Notes: a model not told the origin generated them from the letters alone. A DNA stretch of 52,295 nucleotides from Clostridia bacterium (GCA_900770415.1 CAAGKN010000017.1:1-52295); one strand, 5' to 3'. Shown: positions 28,524 to 38,820, numbered from the stretch's first letter. Made by a program: numbers and translations.

Positions 28524-29230
28524 ATTCAGAAGAAATAATAAAGGCTCAAAATAATGATGAAGAGGCTATGACAAAAATAATCAAAACAAATTCTGGATTA
28601 ATATGGAGTATAGTAAAAAGGTTTTTAGGAAGAGGATATGATAAAGAAGAATTAGAACAAATTGCTTATATAGGATTTATAAAAGCAATAAAAGGTTTTG
28701 ATACTTCACTAGAATTTAAATTATCTACATATACTGTTCCTTATATAATAGGAGAAATAAAAAGATTTATAAGAGATGACGGAACAATTAAGGTAAGTAG
28801 AAGCATAAAAGAACTGTCAGCAAAAATAGGACAAGTACAAAAAGAACATCTTGCCAAAGAAGGAGAAGAAATAACAATAGAAAAACTAGCTAAAGAATTA
28901 AAAGTAGAAAAAGAAGAGATAGTTGTAGCATTGGAATCTCAAAGAAGTGTTGAGTCAATAGATAAAAATGTATATGATGACGAAACAGGAGAAAGCAAAA
29001 TAGCAAAGATATCTAATCAAATAGATGAAACTAATATTTTGCTAAACAAACTTTGCGTAGAAGAGCTGATAAATAATCTTGAAACAAGAGATAAAAAGAT
29101 AATTTTACTTAGATACTACAAAGGAAAAACACAAACAGAAGTAGCAAAAATGCTAGGAATAACACAAGTACAAGTTTCAAGATTAGAAAAGAGAATATTA
29201 AATCAAATGAAAGAAAAAATTGTAAGTTAG
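28511..29230 (+). CDS. sigF: RNA polymerase sporulation sigma factor SigF
   Basis: 239 residues. Region 2 (YDKEELEQIAYIGFIKAIKGFD) and region 2.4 (STYTVPYIIGEIKRFIRDDG) are typical of SigF/SigG. A C-terminal region 4 helix-turn-helix has KTQTEVAKMLGITQVQVSRL near residue 208. It directs early forespore transcription and is held inactive by SpoIIAB. GGAG at 28501-28504 precedes the ATG. Last gene of the classical spoIIA operon. Confidence 0.96.
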   Translation: MYEIDSEEIIKAQNNDEEAMTKIIKTNSGLIWSIVKRFLGRGYDKEELEQIAYIGFIKAIKGFDTSLEFKLSTYTVPYIIGEIKRFIRDDGTIKVSRSIKELSAKIGQVQKEHLAKEGEEITIEKLAKELKVEKEEIVVALESQRSVESIDKNVYDDETGESKIAKISNQIDETNILLNKLCVEELINNLETRDKKIILLRYYKGKTQTEVAKMLGITQVQVSRLEKRILNQMKEKIVS

Positions 29231-29242
29231 TGGGTAGTAAAA

Positions 29243-30238
29243 ATGAGAAAAATAATATTTTATATTATTTCTTTTGTATTATTTTGCTTTTTAATTCCAA
29301 CAATATTTACAAGAAAATTTGAAACAAAAGAAGCAAAATTAGAAATACCAGTAAATGAAGAAAAGAATTATAACAAAGAATATAACTATGGAAAGTATAA
29401 TACAGTAAAGTTGTTGCATACAAATACAGGAGAAATAGAAGAGTTAAATTTAGATCAATATTTATATGGAGTTGTATCAAGTGAAATGCCTGCAAATTTT
29501 GAAGAAGAGGCCTTAAAAGCACAAGCTGTTGTTGCTAGAACGTATACTATATATAAAATAACAAATGGAAACAAACACGAAAACGCAGACATTTGTGACG
29601 ACTCCAAATGCTGTCAAGCATGGATTTCAAAAGAAGCGAGATTCGAAAAGTGGAATGAAACAGAAAGAGAAAATAATTGGTCAAAAATTGTAAGTGCAGT
29701 AGACAGCACAAAAGGTAAAATTATAATGTACGAAGGCAAACCGATTAATGCATTTTTTCATTCAAATAGCGGAGGAAAAACGGAAATCGCAAGTAGTGTT
29801 TGGGGAGGGAAAGACGAGCCATATTTACAAGCAGTAGAAACGAGTGGAGAAAGTAACTATACACAATATAGTTCAGAATTAACTATTAGCAAAGAAGAAT
29901 TTATAGAGAAAATCAAACAATATCATAATGACTTTGAAATAGATTTTTCAAGTGATAATCAAATAGAAGTTCTAGAATATACAGAAGGACAAAGAATTAA
30001 AAAAATAAAAATAGGAAATCTAGAGTTAGCAGGTACCGAAATAAGAAACATATTTGGCTTGAAGTCAGCAAAATTTGAAATTCTTGTTGAAGGAGAAAAT
30101 GTAAAATTTAATGTTTTAGGGTATGGGCATGGAGTAGGAATGAGCCAAACAGGAGCAGATAGCATGGCTAAGGAAGGGAAAAACTATGAAGAAATAATAA
30201 AACATTATTATACAGGTGTAGAAATAGTAAATCTTTAA
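29243..30238 (+). CDS. spoIID: Stage II sporulation protein D
   Basis: 331 residues with one N-terminal membrane anchor (residues about 4-21). The SpoIID/LytB domain includes EMPANFEEEALKAQAVVARTY with the conserved catalytic-type Glu, NAFFHSNSGGKTE and the C-terminal YGHGVGMSQTGAD. The protein is a lytic transglycosylase of the septal peptidoglycan-remodelling machine that drives engulfment. It lies 12 bases after sigF, and an SD is not obvious (GTGGGTAG), suggesting coupling. Confidence 0.95.
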   Translation: MRKIIFYIISFVLFCFLIPTIFTRKFETKEAKLEIPVNEEKNYNKEYNYGKYNTVKLLHTNTGEIEELNLDQYLYGVVSSEMPANFEEEALKAQAVVARTYTIYKITNGNKHENADICDDSKCCQAWISKEARFEKWNETERENNWSKIVSAVDSTKGKIIMYEGKPINAFFHSNSGGKTEIASSVWGGKDEPYLQAVETSGESNYTQYSSELTISKEEFIEKIKQYHNDFEIDFSSDNQIEVLEYTEGQRIKKIKIGNLELAGTEIRNIFGLKSAKFEILVEGENVKFNVLGYGHGVGMSQTGADSMAKEGKNYEEIIKHYYTGVEIVNL

Positions 30239-30299
30239 ATGAATAAATTTCAAAAATAAGGAAATAATCTTACTAAAGATAAATATAAGGAGGCATACA

Positions 30300-31097
30300 A
30301 TGAGAAGAGGAAGAAGAGAACTAAGACAGAAAAGTTATTCTAGAAATTTACTATTTTTGGTTGGAGGATTTTTATTATTAATAATACTTACTTTTGTTAT
30401 AACATTTGTTATATATAATAATAAATTAAAAAATTCAACATATAGCACATTAACAGCAGAAAAAATTGCAGAACTTGTGCCAAATGATATAGAAAGTAGT
30501 GAACAAGATATAGAACAAGCTAGTACAGAAATAGGAAAAACAATAGAAGAAGTAATAAATACAATGGAAAATAAAATAGAAGAAAACCAAAACGATACAG
30601 AAGAAAATATAGAAAAAACTACTAGTGTACAAACAGAAGAAAACAATAAACAAACAGAAGAGGTTATTGAAAAACCAGTAGTTATAAAAGATCCAGAGTT
30701 TGTAAGACCAGTAGAAGGAGAAATTGCAAGAAACTTTGCAAAAGATACTTTGATATATTCAGAAACACTAGATGAGTGGATTACACACTTAGGAATAGAT
30801 ATAAAAGCAGAGAGAACAACAGTAGTAAAATCAGCAGAAAAAGGAAAAGTAACTGCAATAAAAAATGATCCTAGATATGGACTTACAGTAATAGTTGAAC
30901 ATGTAAATGGATTTAAAACAGTATATTCTAATTTACTTACAACAGAGTTCGTATCAGAAGGAGAAGAGATAGAAAAAGGACAAAGTATTGGAACAGTTGG
31001 AAATTCTGCATCATTTGAAATATGTGATGAACCACATTTACATTTTGAGATTTTAAAGGATAACGTAAATGTGGATCCAACAATATATTGCAAGTAA
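30300..31097 (+). CDS. spoIIQ: Membrane-anchored M23/LytM peptidase, SpoIIQ-like
   Basis: 265 residues: a basic N terminus, one membrane segment (about 18-40), a Glu/Thr/Asn-rich linker (about 60-135) and a C-terminal LytM domain. The HLGIDI motif (H-x3-D) and the HLH motif near residue 248 are both present, so the zinc site looks complete, as in clostridial SpoIIQ but unlike B. subtilis. The position after spoIID matches clostridial spoIID-spoIIQ. It would partner SpoIIIAH in the engulfment channel. AAGGAGG precedes the ATG. Confidence 0.85.
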   Translation: MRRGRRELRQKSYSRNLLFLVGGFLLLIILTFVITFVIYNNKLKNSTYSTLTAEKIAELVPNDIESSEQDIEQASTEIGKTIEEVINTMENKIEENQNDTEENIEKTTSVQTEENNKQTEEVIEKPVVIKDPEFVRPVEGEIARNFAKDTLIYSETLDEWITHLGIDIKAERTTVVKSAEKGKVTAIKNDPRYGLTVIVEHVNGFKTVYSNLLTTEFVSEGEEIEKGQSIGTVGNSASFEICDEPHLHFEILKDNVNVDPTIYCK

Positions 31098-31133
31098 GAA
31101 AAGAGGAAACATTCCTCTTTTTTTCTTACTTGA
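31092..31133 (+). terminator. Rho-independent terminator after spoIIQ
   Basis: Stem AAGTAAGAAAAGAGGAA / TTCCTCTTTTTTTCTTACTT with loop ACAT, beginning at the last codons of spoIIQ. Confidence 0.88.
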
Positions 31134-31200
31134 CACCATAATAAAAATAATATATAAAATATAAAAGAAAAATAAAACAATAAGGAAAAGAGAAGTTAAA

Positions 31201-31467
31201 ATGAAATATGTAATAATGTATGTAATAGCAATTAATTTAATAGCATTTTTAGCAATGTATATAGATAAGAAAAAAGCTCAAAAAGGAAAATGGAGAATAA
31301 AAGAATCAACATTATTTATGCTTGTATTACTAGGTGGAGGAATAGGTGGGATTGCTGGAATGTATACTTTTAGACATAAGACACAAAAAATGCAATTTGT
31401 AATTGGTTTTCCAGCAATACTAATTATTGAAATTATATGTATAATAATATTTTTGACTACTAAATAA
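31201..31467 (+). CDS. DUF1294 small membrane protein
   Basis: 88 residues. Three hydrophobic segments with the family core MYIDKKKAQKGKWRIKES, then LLGGGIGGIAGMYTFRHKT. DUF1294 proteins are widespread with no assigned function; the K-W-R-I-x-E and R-H-K-T patches are its conserved polar features. AAGGAAAAG precedes the ATG. Confidence 0.9.
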   Translation: MKYVIMYVIAINLIAFLAMYIDKKKAQKGKWRIKESTLFMLVLLGGGIGGIAGMYTFRHKTQKMQFVIGFPAILIIEIICIIIFLTTK

Positions 31468-31491
31468 AAACCAAAAGGTTTTTATTTTTTT
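31463..31491 (+). terminator. Rho-independent terminator after DUF1294 gene
   Basis: Stem AATAAAAACC / GGTTTTTATT with a T run, overlapping the stop codon. Confidence 0.82.
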
Positions 31492-31883
31492 GCCCATAAA
31501 GCAAAAAACGTAAAAGGCTACTTACAAAAGAAATACAAAGAAAAAAACAAACAGATTTACTGGACACATAATTAATGGAAATAATTGTAAAACAACAAGG
31601 CGACTGGTAAAAAAATCCACAACTTGTGAATATAATTGTTTAAAAAAGCTAGAAAAATTAATTATTAACAAAGTTATCCACAGTTTCCACAGAAATTTAA
31701 GAATGTAAATAATATGTTACAAACAGGTAACATAAAAGAGCAAAAATGTAATATTGATGTTTTAAAACTGTAATATTTTTGTAATATACCGTAAAAAGAT
31801 TGACACAATTCACAATAACGTATAAAATAAAAAACGTAAAATAAAGAAAAATCATATTAAAAGTTTTGAGAGGAGAAAAACTA
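31492..31883. promoter_or_regulatory. Leader/intergenic region of glyS with a DnaA-box-like site
   Basis: About 390 bases without a gene. It holds a perfect DnaA box TTATCCACA at 31674-31682, weaker ATCCACAA and TTTCCACAG neighbours, and a palindrome TGTTAC-(6)-GTAACA near 31714-31731. No T-box antiterminator motif is found. AGAGGAGA at 31869-31877 is the glyS ribosome site. Confidence 0.5.
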
Positions 31884-33272
31884 ATGGCAGAAAAATCAAT
31901 GGAAAAGATAGTTAATTTGTGTAAAAATAGAGGATTTATATATCCAGGGTCAGAAATATATGGAGGACTTGCAAATTCATGGGATTATGGCCCAATAGGT
32001 TCTGAAATGAAAAAAAATATAAAAGACATGTGGTGGAAAAAGTTTATACATGAATCAAAATATAATGTTGGAATAGATGCAGCAATAATTATGAACCCAG
32101 AAGTATGGGTAACAACAGGACACGTAGGAGGATTTAGTGATCCACTTATAGACTGTAAAGAATGTAAAACAAGACATAGAGCAGATAAATTAATAGAAGA
32201 ATGGGGATTCAAAAACGGAAAAGATATAACAGGATTAGATGGATGGACAAATGAACAATTAGTAAATTATATAAACGAAAATAAAATAGAATGTCCAAAT
32301 TGCGGAAAATCAAACTTTACAGAGATTAGAAAATTCAATTTAATGTTTAAAACATTTATGGGAGTTACAGAAGATGCAAAATCAGAAGTATATTTAAGAC
32401 CAGAAACTGCACAAGGAATGTTTGTAAACTTTAAAAATGTACAAAGAACAACAAGAAGAAAATTACCATTAGGAATAGGTCAAATGGGACGTTCTTTTAG
32501 AAACGAAATAACACCAGGTAACTTTATATTTAGAACAAGAGAATTTGAACAAATGGAATTAGAATTCTTCTGCAAACCAGGTACAGACCTAGAATGGTAT
32601 GAATACTGGAAAAAATTCTGTAAAGATTGGTTGCTAGGAATAGGAATTAAAGAAGAAAACTTAAGAATGAGAGAACATTCAAAAGAAGAACTTTGCTTCT
32701 ACAGTAAAGGAACAACAGATATAGAATATTTATTCCCATTTGGATGGGGAGAATTATGGGGAATAGCAGATAGAACAGACTATGACCTAACAAGACACAT
32801 GGAAGCATCAAAAGTAGATTTAACATATTTAGACCCAGAAACAAACGAAAAATATGTACCATATTGTGTAGAACCAGCAGTTGGTGTAGATAGAATTTTC
32901 TTAACAGTATTATGTGATGCTTATGATGAGGAAGAAGTTGGAGAAGGTGATGTAAGAACAGTGTTACATCTACATCCATCAATTGCACCATACAAAGCAG
33001 CAGTACTTCCACTATCTAAAAAACTAAGTGAAAAAGCAACAGAAGTATTTGAAAAACTATCTAAAAAATATATGTGTGAATATGATGAGGCAGGAAGTAT
33101 AGGAAAAAGATATAGAAGAGAAGATGAAATTGGAACACCATATTGTATAACAATAGACTTTGAAACAGAAAACGATAACTCTGTAACAATAAGAGATAGA
33201 GACACAATGGAACAAGTAAGAGTAAAAATTGATGAGTTAGAAAATTGGCTAGAGGAAAAAATAAATAAATAG
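31884..33272 (+). CDS. glyS: Glycyl-tRNA synthetase (single-chain class II)
   Basis: 462 residues of the homodimeric (GlyQS/eukaryote-like) type, charging tRNA-Gly. Visible: NRGFIYPGSEIYGG near residue 14, a CKEC and CPNC zinc-type insertion, motif 2 RSFRNEITPGNFIFRTREFEQ split by F/R, and the C-terminal anticodon-binding domain. The ATG at 31884 fits AGAGGAG; an earlier in-frame TTG does not. No CGG codon is used. It is notable that the enzyme that would charge any CGGN-reading tRNA-Gly lies in this window, but adjacency by itself proves nothing. Confidence 0.96.
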   Translation: MAEKSMEKIVNLCKNRGFIYPGSEIYGGLANSWDYGPIGSEMKKNIKDMWWKKFIHESKYNVGIDAAIIMNPEVWVTTGHVGGFSDPLIDCKECKTRHRADKLIEEWGFKNGKDITGLDGWTNEQLVNYINENKIECPNCGKSNFTEIRKFNLMFKTFMGVTEDAKSEVYLRPETAQGMFVNFKNVQRTTRRKLPLGIGQMGRSFRNEITPGNFIFRTREFEQMELEFFCKPGTDLEWYEYWKKFCKDWLLGIGIKEENLRMREHSKEELCFYSKGTTDIEYLFPFGWGELWGIADRTDYDLTRHMEASKVDLTYLDPETNEKYVPYCVEPAVGVDRIFLTVLCDAYDEEEVGEGDVRTVLHLHPSIAPYKAAVLPLSKKLSEKATEVFEKLSKKYMCEYDEAGSIGKRYRREDEIGTPYCITIDFETENDNSVTIRDRDTMEQVRVKIDELENWLEEKINK

Positions 33273-33290
33273 TACCACGGAAACGAATTG

Positions 33291-33325
33291 AAAGAACAAA
33301 GCAGTTTTGATTGCTTTGTTCTTTT
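33291..33325 (+). terminator. Rho-independent terminator after glyS
   Basis: Stem AAAGAACAAAGCA / TGCTTTGTTCTTT with a short T run. Confidence 0.87.
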
Positions 33326-33367
33326 GCTTGTGATATTATTTATATGAATAATTTTTAGGAGGAAAAA

Positions 33368-36300
33368 ATGGCACATAATTGGACACCAAATCAATTACAA
33401 GCAATAAATAAAATTGGAAGCAATATTTTAGTCGCAGCAGCAGCACGGAAGTGGAAAAACAACAGTTTTAGTAGAAAGAATGATAAATAAAATAATTAAA
33501 GAAAAAATAGATATAAATCAGCTTTTAATAGTAACATTTACAAATGCCACAGCTTCTGAAATGAGAGAAAAAATACTAGAAGCAATTTACAAAAAAATAG
33601 AAGAAGAACCAGAAAATAAAAATTTACAAAAACAAATTGTTTTATTAAATGATGCCAATATTTCCACAATACACTCATTTTGCCTAGAAGTTATAAAAAA
33701 TTATTTTTATGAAATAGGAATATCACCAAACTTTAGAATTGGAGATAATGCAGAAATAAAGCTTTTAAAACAAGAAACATTAGAAGAGGTATTTGAAGAG
33801 CTTTATGAAGAAGAAAACAAAGATTTTATAAAACTTGTAGATACATATTGTGGTTATAGAAATGATAACCAATTAAGAGAATTAGTGCTAAAAATATACA
33901 ATTATTCTCAAAGTATGCCATTTCCAATGGAATGGATTAGTGAAAATGTAGATAAATTTAATATAACAAACAAAAACGATTTTTCCCAAACAGAATGGGG
34001 AAAATTATTAATGAAAAATTTTAAAGAAGAAGCTCAAAGTGCAGCAACTGCATTAAAAACAGTAAAAAATGAATTAAAAGAAGATAGTGAGCTAGAAAAG
34101 TACTATATAACAATACTAGAAGATATAGAAAAAATAGAAAAATTATTAAAGCAAGATTCATGGGATGATATCTATAATTTAATTTGCAATTTACAATTTG
34201 AAAAATGGCCTATTTCTAGAAAAATACAATCAGAGCTAAAAGACAAAAGCAAGCAAATACGCGATAAAGTAGAAAAACCAATTAAAGATTTTAGAGATAC
34301 AATATTTATATATAAATCAAAAGAAGCTATTGAAGATATATATGATATGTATAAAATATTAAATATACTAGAAAAAGTAATATTAAAATTTTCTAATAAA
34401 TATCAAGAGAATAAAAAAGAAAAGAATATAATAGATTTTAGTGATATAGAACATTTTGCATTAAAGATTCTAGTAAAAAAAGATGAAAACGATAATTACA
34501 TACCAACAGAAGTTGCAAAAATCTATAAAGAAAAATTTAAAGAAATAGCAATAGATGAATATCAAGATAGTAATTTGGTTCAAGAATATATATTAACTAC
34601 AATTTCTAATGGAAAAAATATTTTTATGGTTGGAGATGTAAAACAAAGTATATATAAATTTAGACAAGCAAGACCAGAACTATTTTTGCAAAAATACAAT
34701 AGCTATAAAATGCCAGATGAAGCTACAAATGAATGCAAAGAAAACACTAAAATACAGCTATTTCAAAACTTTAGAAGTAGAAGTAGTGTGCTAGATATAA
34801 CAAATTTAGTTTTTGATAATATTATGAGCATGGATTTGGGAGGAATAGAATATAACGAAAAAGAATATTTAAACAAGGGAGCAGAATTTAAGGAAGCGAC
34901 ACAAGAATTAAATGTTGCAGGCAAGGCAGAATTAAATATAATAGATTTAAAAAAAGAAGATGAGGAAAAAGAGGAAGAAACAGAAGAAAAAATATTAGAA
35001 AAAAGTGAGATGGAAGCAAAAGCTGTTGCAAATAGAATAAGAAAACTATTTGAAGACAATTATTGTGTATATGATAAAAAAGAAGGATATAGAAAAGCAA
35101 CATTTAAAGATATTGTAATACTTTTAAGAACTACATCAGATACTGCAAAAGTATATGAAAAAGAATTAACTCAAAATGGATTTCCAACTTTTACAGACAC
35201 AGGATCTAATTATTTTGAAACAGAAGAAATACAAATAATCCTATCAGTTCTAAAAATAATAGACAATCCAAATAATGATATTCCATTAGTTACAGTTTTA
35301 AGATCACCAATAGGAGGATTTACAGATAATGAATTAATTGAAATAAGATTAGAAGAAAGAAATGGACTGTTTTATCAAGCTCTAGAAACAACAAAGGAAA
35401 AATCTCAAAATCTAGAATTAAAAAACAAAGTAAATAAATTTTTAAATATGTTAAACGATTGGCAACTGAAACAAGAGTATCTAAGCCTGGATGAGCTTAT
35501 TTGGTATATATATGAAAGTACTAATTATTATAACTTTGTAAGTAGTAAACCAAATGGAGAATTAAAAACAGCTAATCTAAAATTACTTTTCGAAAAAGCA
35601 AAAGACTATGAAAAGGCAAGCTTTAAAGGATTATATAATTTTATAAATTACATAGACAAAATAAGCAAAGGCTCAGACGACATGGGTTCTGCAAAACTTA
35701 TTCGGAGAAAATGAGAATGTAATTAGAATAATGAGCATTCATAAGAGTAAAGGGTTAGAATTCCCAATAGTATTTTTAAGTGGAGCTGGCAAACAATTTA
35801 ATATGCAAGACTTAAATGAACAAATACTATTAGACCAAGATATGGGATTTGGACCTAAATATATAAATTTTGAAAGAAAAATAGAATACAATACAATAGC
35901 AAAAGAAGCAATAAAAATAAAATCAAAAACAGAACTGCTATCTGAAGAAATGAGACTTTTGTATGTTGCGTTAACAAGAGCAAAAGAAAAAATAATAATA
36001 ACGGGTGTAGAAAAGGATTTACAAAAAACATTAGAAAACAAGCAAAAAGAGCTAGATATGTATGACGGCGCACAGAAAATTCCTTTAAATTTGGTAAAAA
36101 AATCAAAAACATATTTAGATTGGCTAGAATATGTATATCTATTTAACAAAGAAAAGAACATAATAGAATTCAATAAAATTGTGCTAGAAAACGAAAAAAC
36201 TAAAGAAGAAAATGATAATAAAAAAGAAAAGAAAATAGATGTAATAAAAGATATATCTAAAGAACAAAAAGAAGAAGTAAACAAAAAATTAACATGGAAA

Positions 36301-36921
36301 TATAAATATATAGAGAGTACAAAAATAGAGGGAAAGACGTCTGTAAGTGCAATTGCAAAATATGGTGAAAAGAATATACAGATAGTAGAAAAACCAAAAT
36401 TCATGCAAAACATAGAAATACTAAACAAAGCGGAAATTGGTACATTAATGCATTTGATTTTGCAAAAATTAGACTTTAGAGAAAACTATAATGAGAAGAC
36501 ATTAAATGACTTAATACAAAAATTAATATATTTAAACATAGTTACAGAAAAACAATCTCAATATATAGATAAGAAAAGATTATTAGAATTTACTAAAACA
36601 GAATTATTTAAAGAAATACAGAATGCCAAAGAGATATATAAAGAACAACCATTCCACATGAGCGTTATAGACGAAAATACAAAAGAAAGTATACTTATAC
36701 AAGGTATAATCGACTTGTATTATATAAATCAAAATAATGAAATTGTACTAGTAGATTATAAAACAGATTATGTGGAAAAAAATAATGAACAAGAACTTAT
36801 AGAAAAATACAAACCTCAATTGAAGATTTATAAAAAAGCAATAGAAGAGGCTTTGAATAAAAATGTAGAAAAAGTATATATATATTCTGTTTATTTAAAT
36901 AAAGAAATCCTAGTAAAATAA
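33368..36921 (+). CDS. addA: ATP-dependent helicase/nuclease AddA (needs two +1 shifts)
   Basis: 1183 residues after correcting CGG at 33446 and 35703, the usual AddA length. The ATG follows TAGGAGGA. The first shift restores AAAAGSGKTTVLVERM, the Walker A motif, at residues 23-38; without it the protein is cut near its start. DEYQDSN (motif II, near residue 396), VGDVKQSIYKFRQARPELF, and SIHKSKGLEFP (after the second shift) follow. The C terminus has the RecB-type nuclease signature GIIDLYY...LVDYKTDY. AddA works with AddB in double-strand-break repair; addB is not adjacent in this window. Confidence 0.95.
33446..33449 (+). other. CGGA +1 site 1 in addA (Walker A)
   Basis: In-frame GCA-CGG-A giving Gly27, the first glycine of GSGKT. 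Confidence 0.94.
35703..35706 (+). other. CGGA +1 site 2 in addA
   Basis: In-frame ATT-CGG-A giving Gly779. It joins the frame to ENENVIRIMSIHKSKGLE. Confidence 0.93.
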
Positions 36922-36987
36922 CCTGTCCTTTACAAAACTACTAAATTATATTATAATTATTAAAGAAAAATAAAAGGAGCAAATATT

Positions 36988-37464
36988 ATGGCAAAAATGA
37001 AGAAGTTTTTTAAGTATTTAATATGGCTTATATTATTATACTTGCTTGTAAATGGATTAACATATGTTGCCACAAAAGATAATTATAAAGAATTGAATAA
37101 TTTTACTATAGCAACAGAGTCGCCAAAAATAGAAGTAACAGAAAGCAAATCTACATATACTCATGGATATATAAAAGGACAAGTAACAAATGATACAGGA
37201 AAACACATACCGAAAACATATCTCCAATTGGATTTCTACGATAAAGATGGTACTTGGTTAGGAAAAGAGACTAAAGAATTGGAGAGTTTTAACCTAAATG
37301 AAACAATAAAATTTGATATTAATTATGCATATACAAATGTAAATAGAATTAGACTTAGTGTTACAGATGAAATAGTTGAAGCTCCAAAAACAAAAGCTCA
37401 AAAAACAGTAGAGAAATGGTGGCCAATTGCAGGAATAATTACTCTTATATATGTCTTACCATAG
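36988..37464 (+). CDS. FxLYD-like domain membrane protein
   Basis: 158 residues: a membrane segment near residues 10-28, a beta-rich domain with YIKGQVTNDTGKHIPKTYLQ and LDFYDKDG (the FxLYD-type pattern in which hydrophobic-x-D/Y strands follow a G-x-V-x-N motif), and a second hydrophobic run at the C terminus. Such domains are common, uncharacterised envelope modules of Firmicutes. AAAGGAGC precedes the ATG. Confidence 0.65.
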   Translation: MAKMKKFFKYLIWLILLYLLVNGLTYVATKDNYKELNNFTIATESPKIEVTESKSTYTHGYIKGQVTNDTGKHIPKTYLQLDFYDKDGTWLGKETKELESFNLNETIKFDINYAYTNVNRIRLSVTDEIVEAPKTKAQKTVEKWWPIAGIITLIYVLP

Positions 37465-37482
37465 AACTAAAAAAGAAAATAA

Positions 37483-37523
37483 TAAAAAATAGCAAAATGT
37501 TTAAAAAACATTTGCTATTTTTA
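37483..37523 (+). terminator. Rho-independent terminator
   Basis: Stem AAAAATAGCAAAATGTTT / AAACATTTGCTATTTTT and T-rich tail. Confidence 0.88.
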
Positions 37524-37594
37524 TTTATTTGTAATATAATTGCAACATAAGTGTAACAATAATGAAATAATAACATGAAAGGATAGATGTATAC

Positions 37595-38599
37595 ATGTTT
37601 GGTTTTGGACAAGATATAGGTATTGACTTGGGAACAGCAACAGTAATTGCATATGTTAAAGGTAAAGGAATTGTTTTAAGAGAGCCATCAGTAGTTGCTG
37701 TAAACAATGTTACAAATGAAGTATTAGCAGTTGGTGGAGAAGCAAGAAGAATGCTTGGAAGAACACCAGGTAATATAGTTGCAACAAGACCTTTGAAAGA
37801 TGGAGTAATTTCTGATTATACAGTTACAGAAAAAATGCTTAAATATTTTATAAATAAAATATGTGGTAAATTTATATTTGCACCTAGAATTATGATATGT
37901 ATACCTTCACAAGTTACAGAAGTAGAAAAGAAAGCAGTTATAGATGCAGCATCACAAGCAGGAGCAAGAAAAGTATATCTAATAGAAGAACCAATAGCTG
38001 CAGCAATTGGAGCAGGAATAGATATATCAAAACCATGTGGAAATATGGTAGTTGATATTGGTGGAGGAACAACAGATGTAGCAGTAATATCACTTGGAGG
38101 TTCTGTTGTTAGCACATCTATAAAAGTAGCAGGAGATAAATTTGACGAAGCAATAGTTAAATATATAAAGAAAAAACATAATATGATGATTGGTGAAAGA
38201 ACAGCAGAAGACTTGAAAGTAAATATTGGATGCGTATATCCAAAAATACAAGATACAGAAATGGATATAAGAGGAAGAGACCTAATAACAGGACTTCCAA
38301 AAACAATAACAATAAAATCAAGTGAAATGATGGAAGCATTAGCAGAACCAGCCATGATGATTGTAGATGCGGTACATTCAACACTAGAAAGAACACCACC
38401 AGAACTTGCAGCAGATATAAGTGATAGAGGAATATATATGACTGGTGGAGGATGTCTAGTAGATGGATTGGACAAGCTTTTACAAGAACAAACAGGAATA
38501 AATGTAATGATTGCAGAAGATGCTGTAAGTTGCGTAGCATTAGGAACAGGAAAAGCTTTAGATAACTTAGATGCATTAGACGGAAAAACAAAAAGATAA
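37595..38599 (+). CDS. mreB: MreB/Mbl-type actin-like cell-shape protein
   Basis: 334 residues. The phosphate-1 loop IGIDLGTATVIAYVKGKGI, LIEEPIAAAIGAG near residue 128, VDIGGGTTDVAVISLGG and the adenosine motif MTGGGCLVDGLDKLL are all present, giving an intact actin fold. It polymerises under the membrane and guides lateral wall synthesis. Mbl is a close paralogue, and the sequence alone does not separate the two (the early GTATV rather than GTANT is mildly Mbl-like). It is monocistronic, without mreC/mreD. Confidence 0.92.
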   Translation: MFGFGQDIGIDLGTATVIAYVKGKGIVLREPSVVAVNNVTNEVLAVGGEARRMLGRTPGNIVATRPLKDGVISDYTVTEKMLKYFINKICGKFIFAPRIMICIPSQVTEVEKKAVIDAASQAGARKVYLIEEPIAAAIGAGIDISKPCGNMVVDIGGGTTDVAVISLGGSVVSTSIKVAGDKFDEAIVKYIKKKHNMMIGERTAEDLKVNIGCVYPKIQDTEMDIRGRDLITGLPKTITIKSSEMMEALAEPAMMIVDAVHSTLERTPPELAADISDRGIYMTGGGCLVDGLDKLLQEQTGINVMIAEDAVSCVALGTGKALDNLDALDGKTKR

Positions 38600-38630
38600 A
38601 AAACAACCCCTCTTTAATATAGATTAATAA

Positions 38631-38666
38631 AAAAAATGAATAGTGAAAAATAACTATTCATTTTTT
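38631..38666 (+). terminator. Rho-independent terminator after mreB
   Basis: Stem AAAAAATGAATAG / CTATTCATTTTTT with loop of about ten bases. Confidence 0.88.
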
Positions 38667-38710
38667 AGTAAACAAATTATAATTAGTTATAAGATTTAGG
38701 AGAATATAAT

Positions 38711-38788
38711 ATGAAAAAAGTAGCTTTTTATACATTGCGGTTGGAAGTTAGTTCAATCAGTATGAAAAATAAAAATGGGAAAAATTAA
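38711..38788 (+). pseudogene. Short mtaB-like leader ORF or fragment carrying its own CGG site
   Basis: An ATG eight bases after TAGGAG starts MKKVAFYTL-CGG-T, closely resembling the beginning of the mtaB gene 110 bases downstream. Reading CGGT as Gly gives 17 residues ending TLGWKLVQSV; reading in the zero frame gives a 25-residue product ending at 38788. The homology stops soon after the Cys position, here Trp. It is either a partial duplication or a short upstream reading frame; a regulatory role is possible but unproven. Confidence 0.5.
38738..38741 (+). other. CGGT +1 site in the mtaB-like upstream fragment
   Basis: In-frame TTG-CGG-T, the same codon context (ACA TTG CGG T) as in mtaB itself. 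Confidence 0.65.
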
Positions 38789-38820
38789 AAAAACAAAAAT
38801 CGCTGAAAGGTAGTAATAGT

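Noticed and set aside
31640..31740. Chromosomal origin
   Set aside because: Only one perfect DnaA box and no dnaA, dnaN or rnpA nearby.
31492..31883. T-box riboswitch controlling glyS
   Set aside because: No antiterminator T-box sequence or specifier-like stem was found in the leader.
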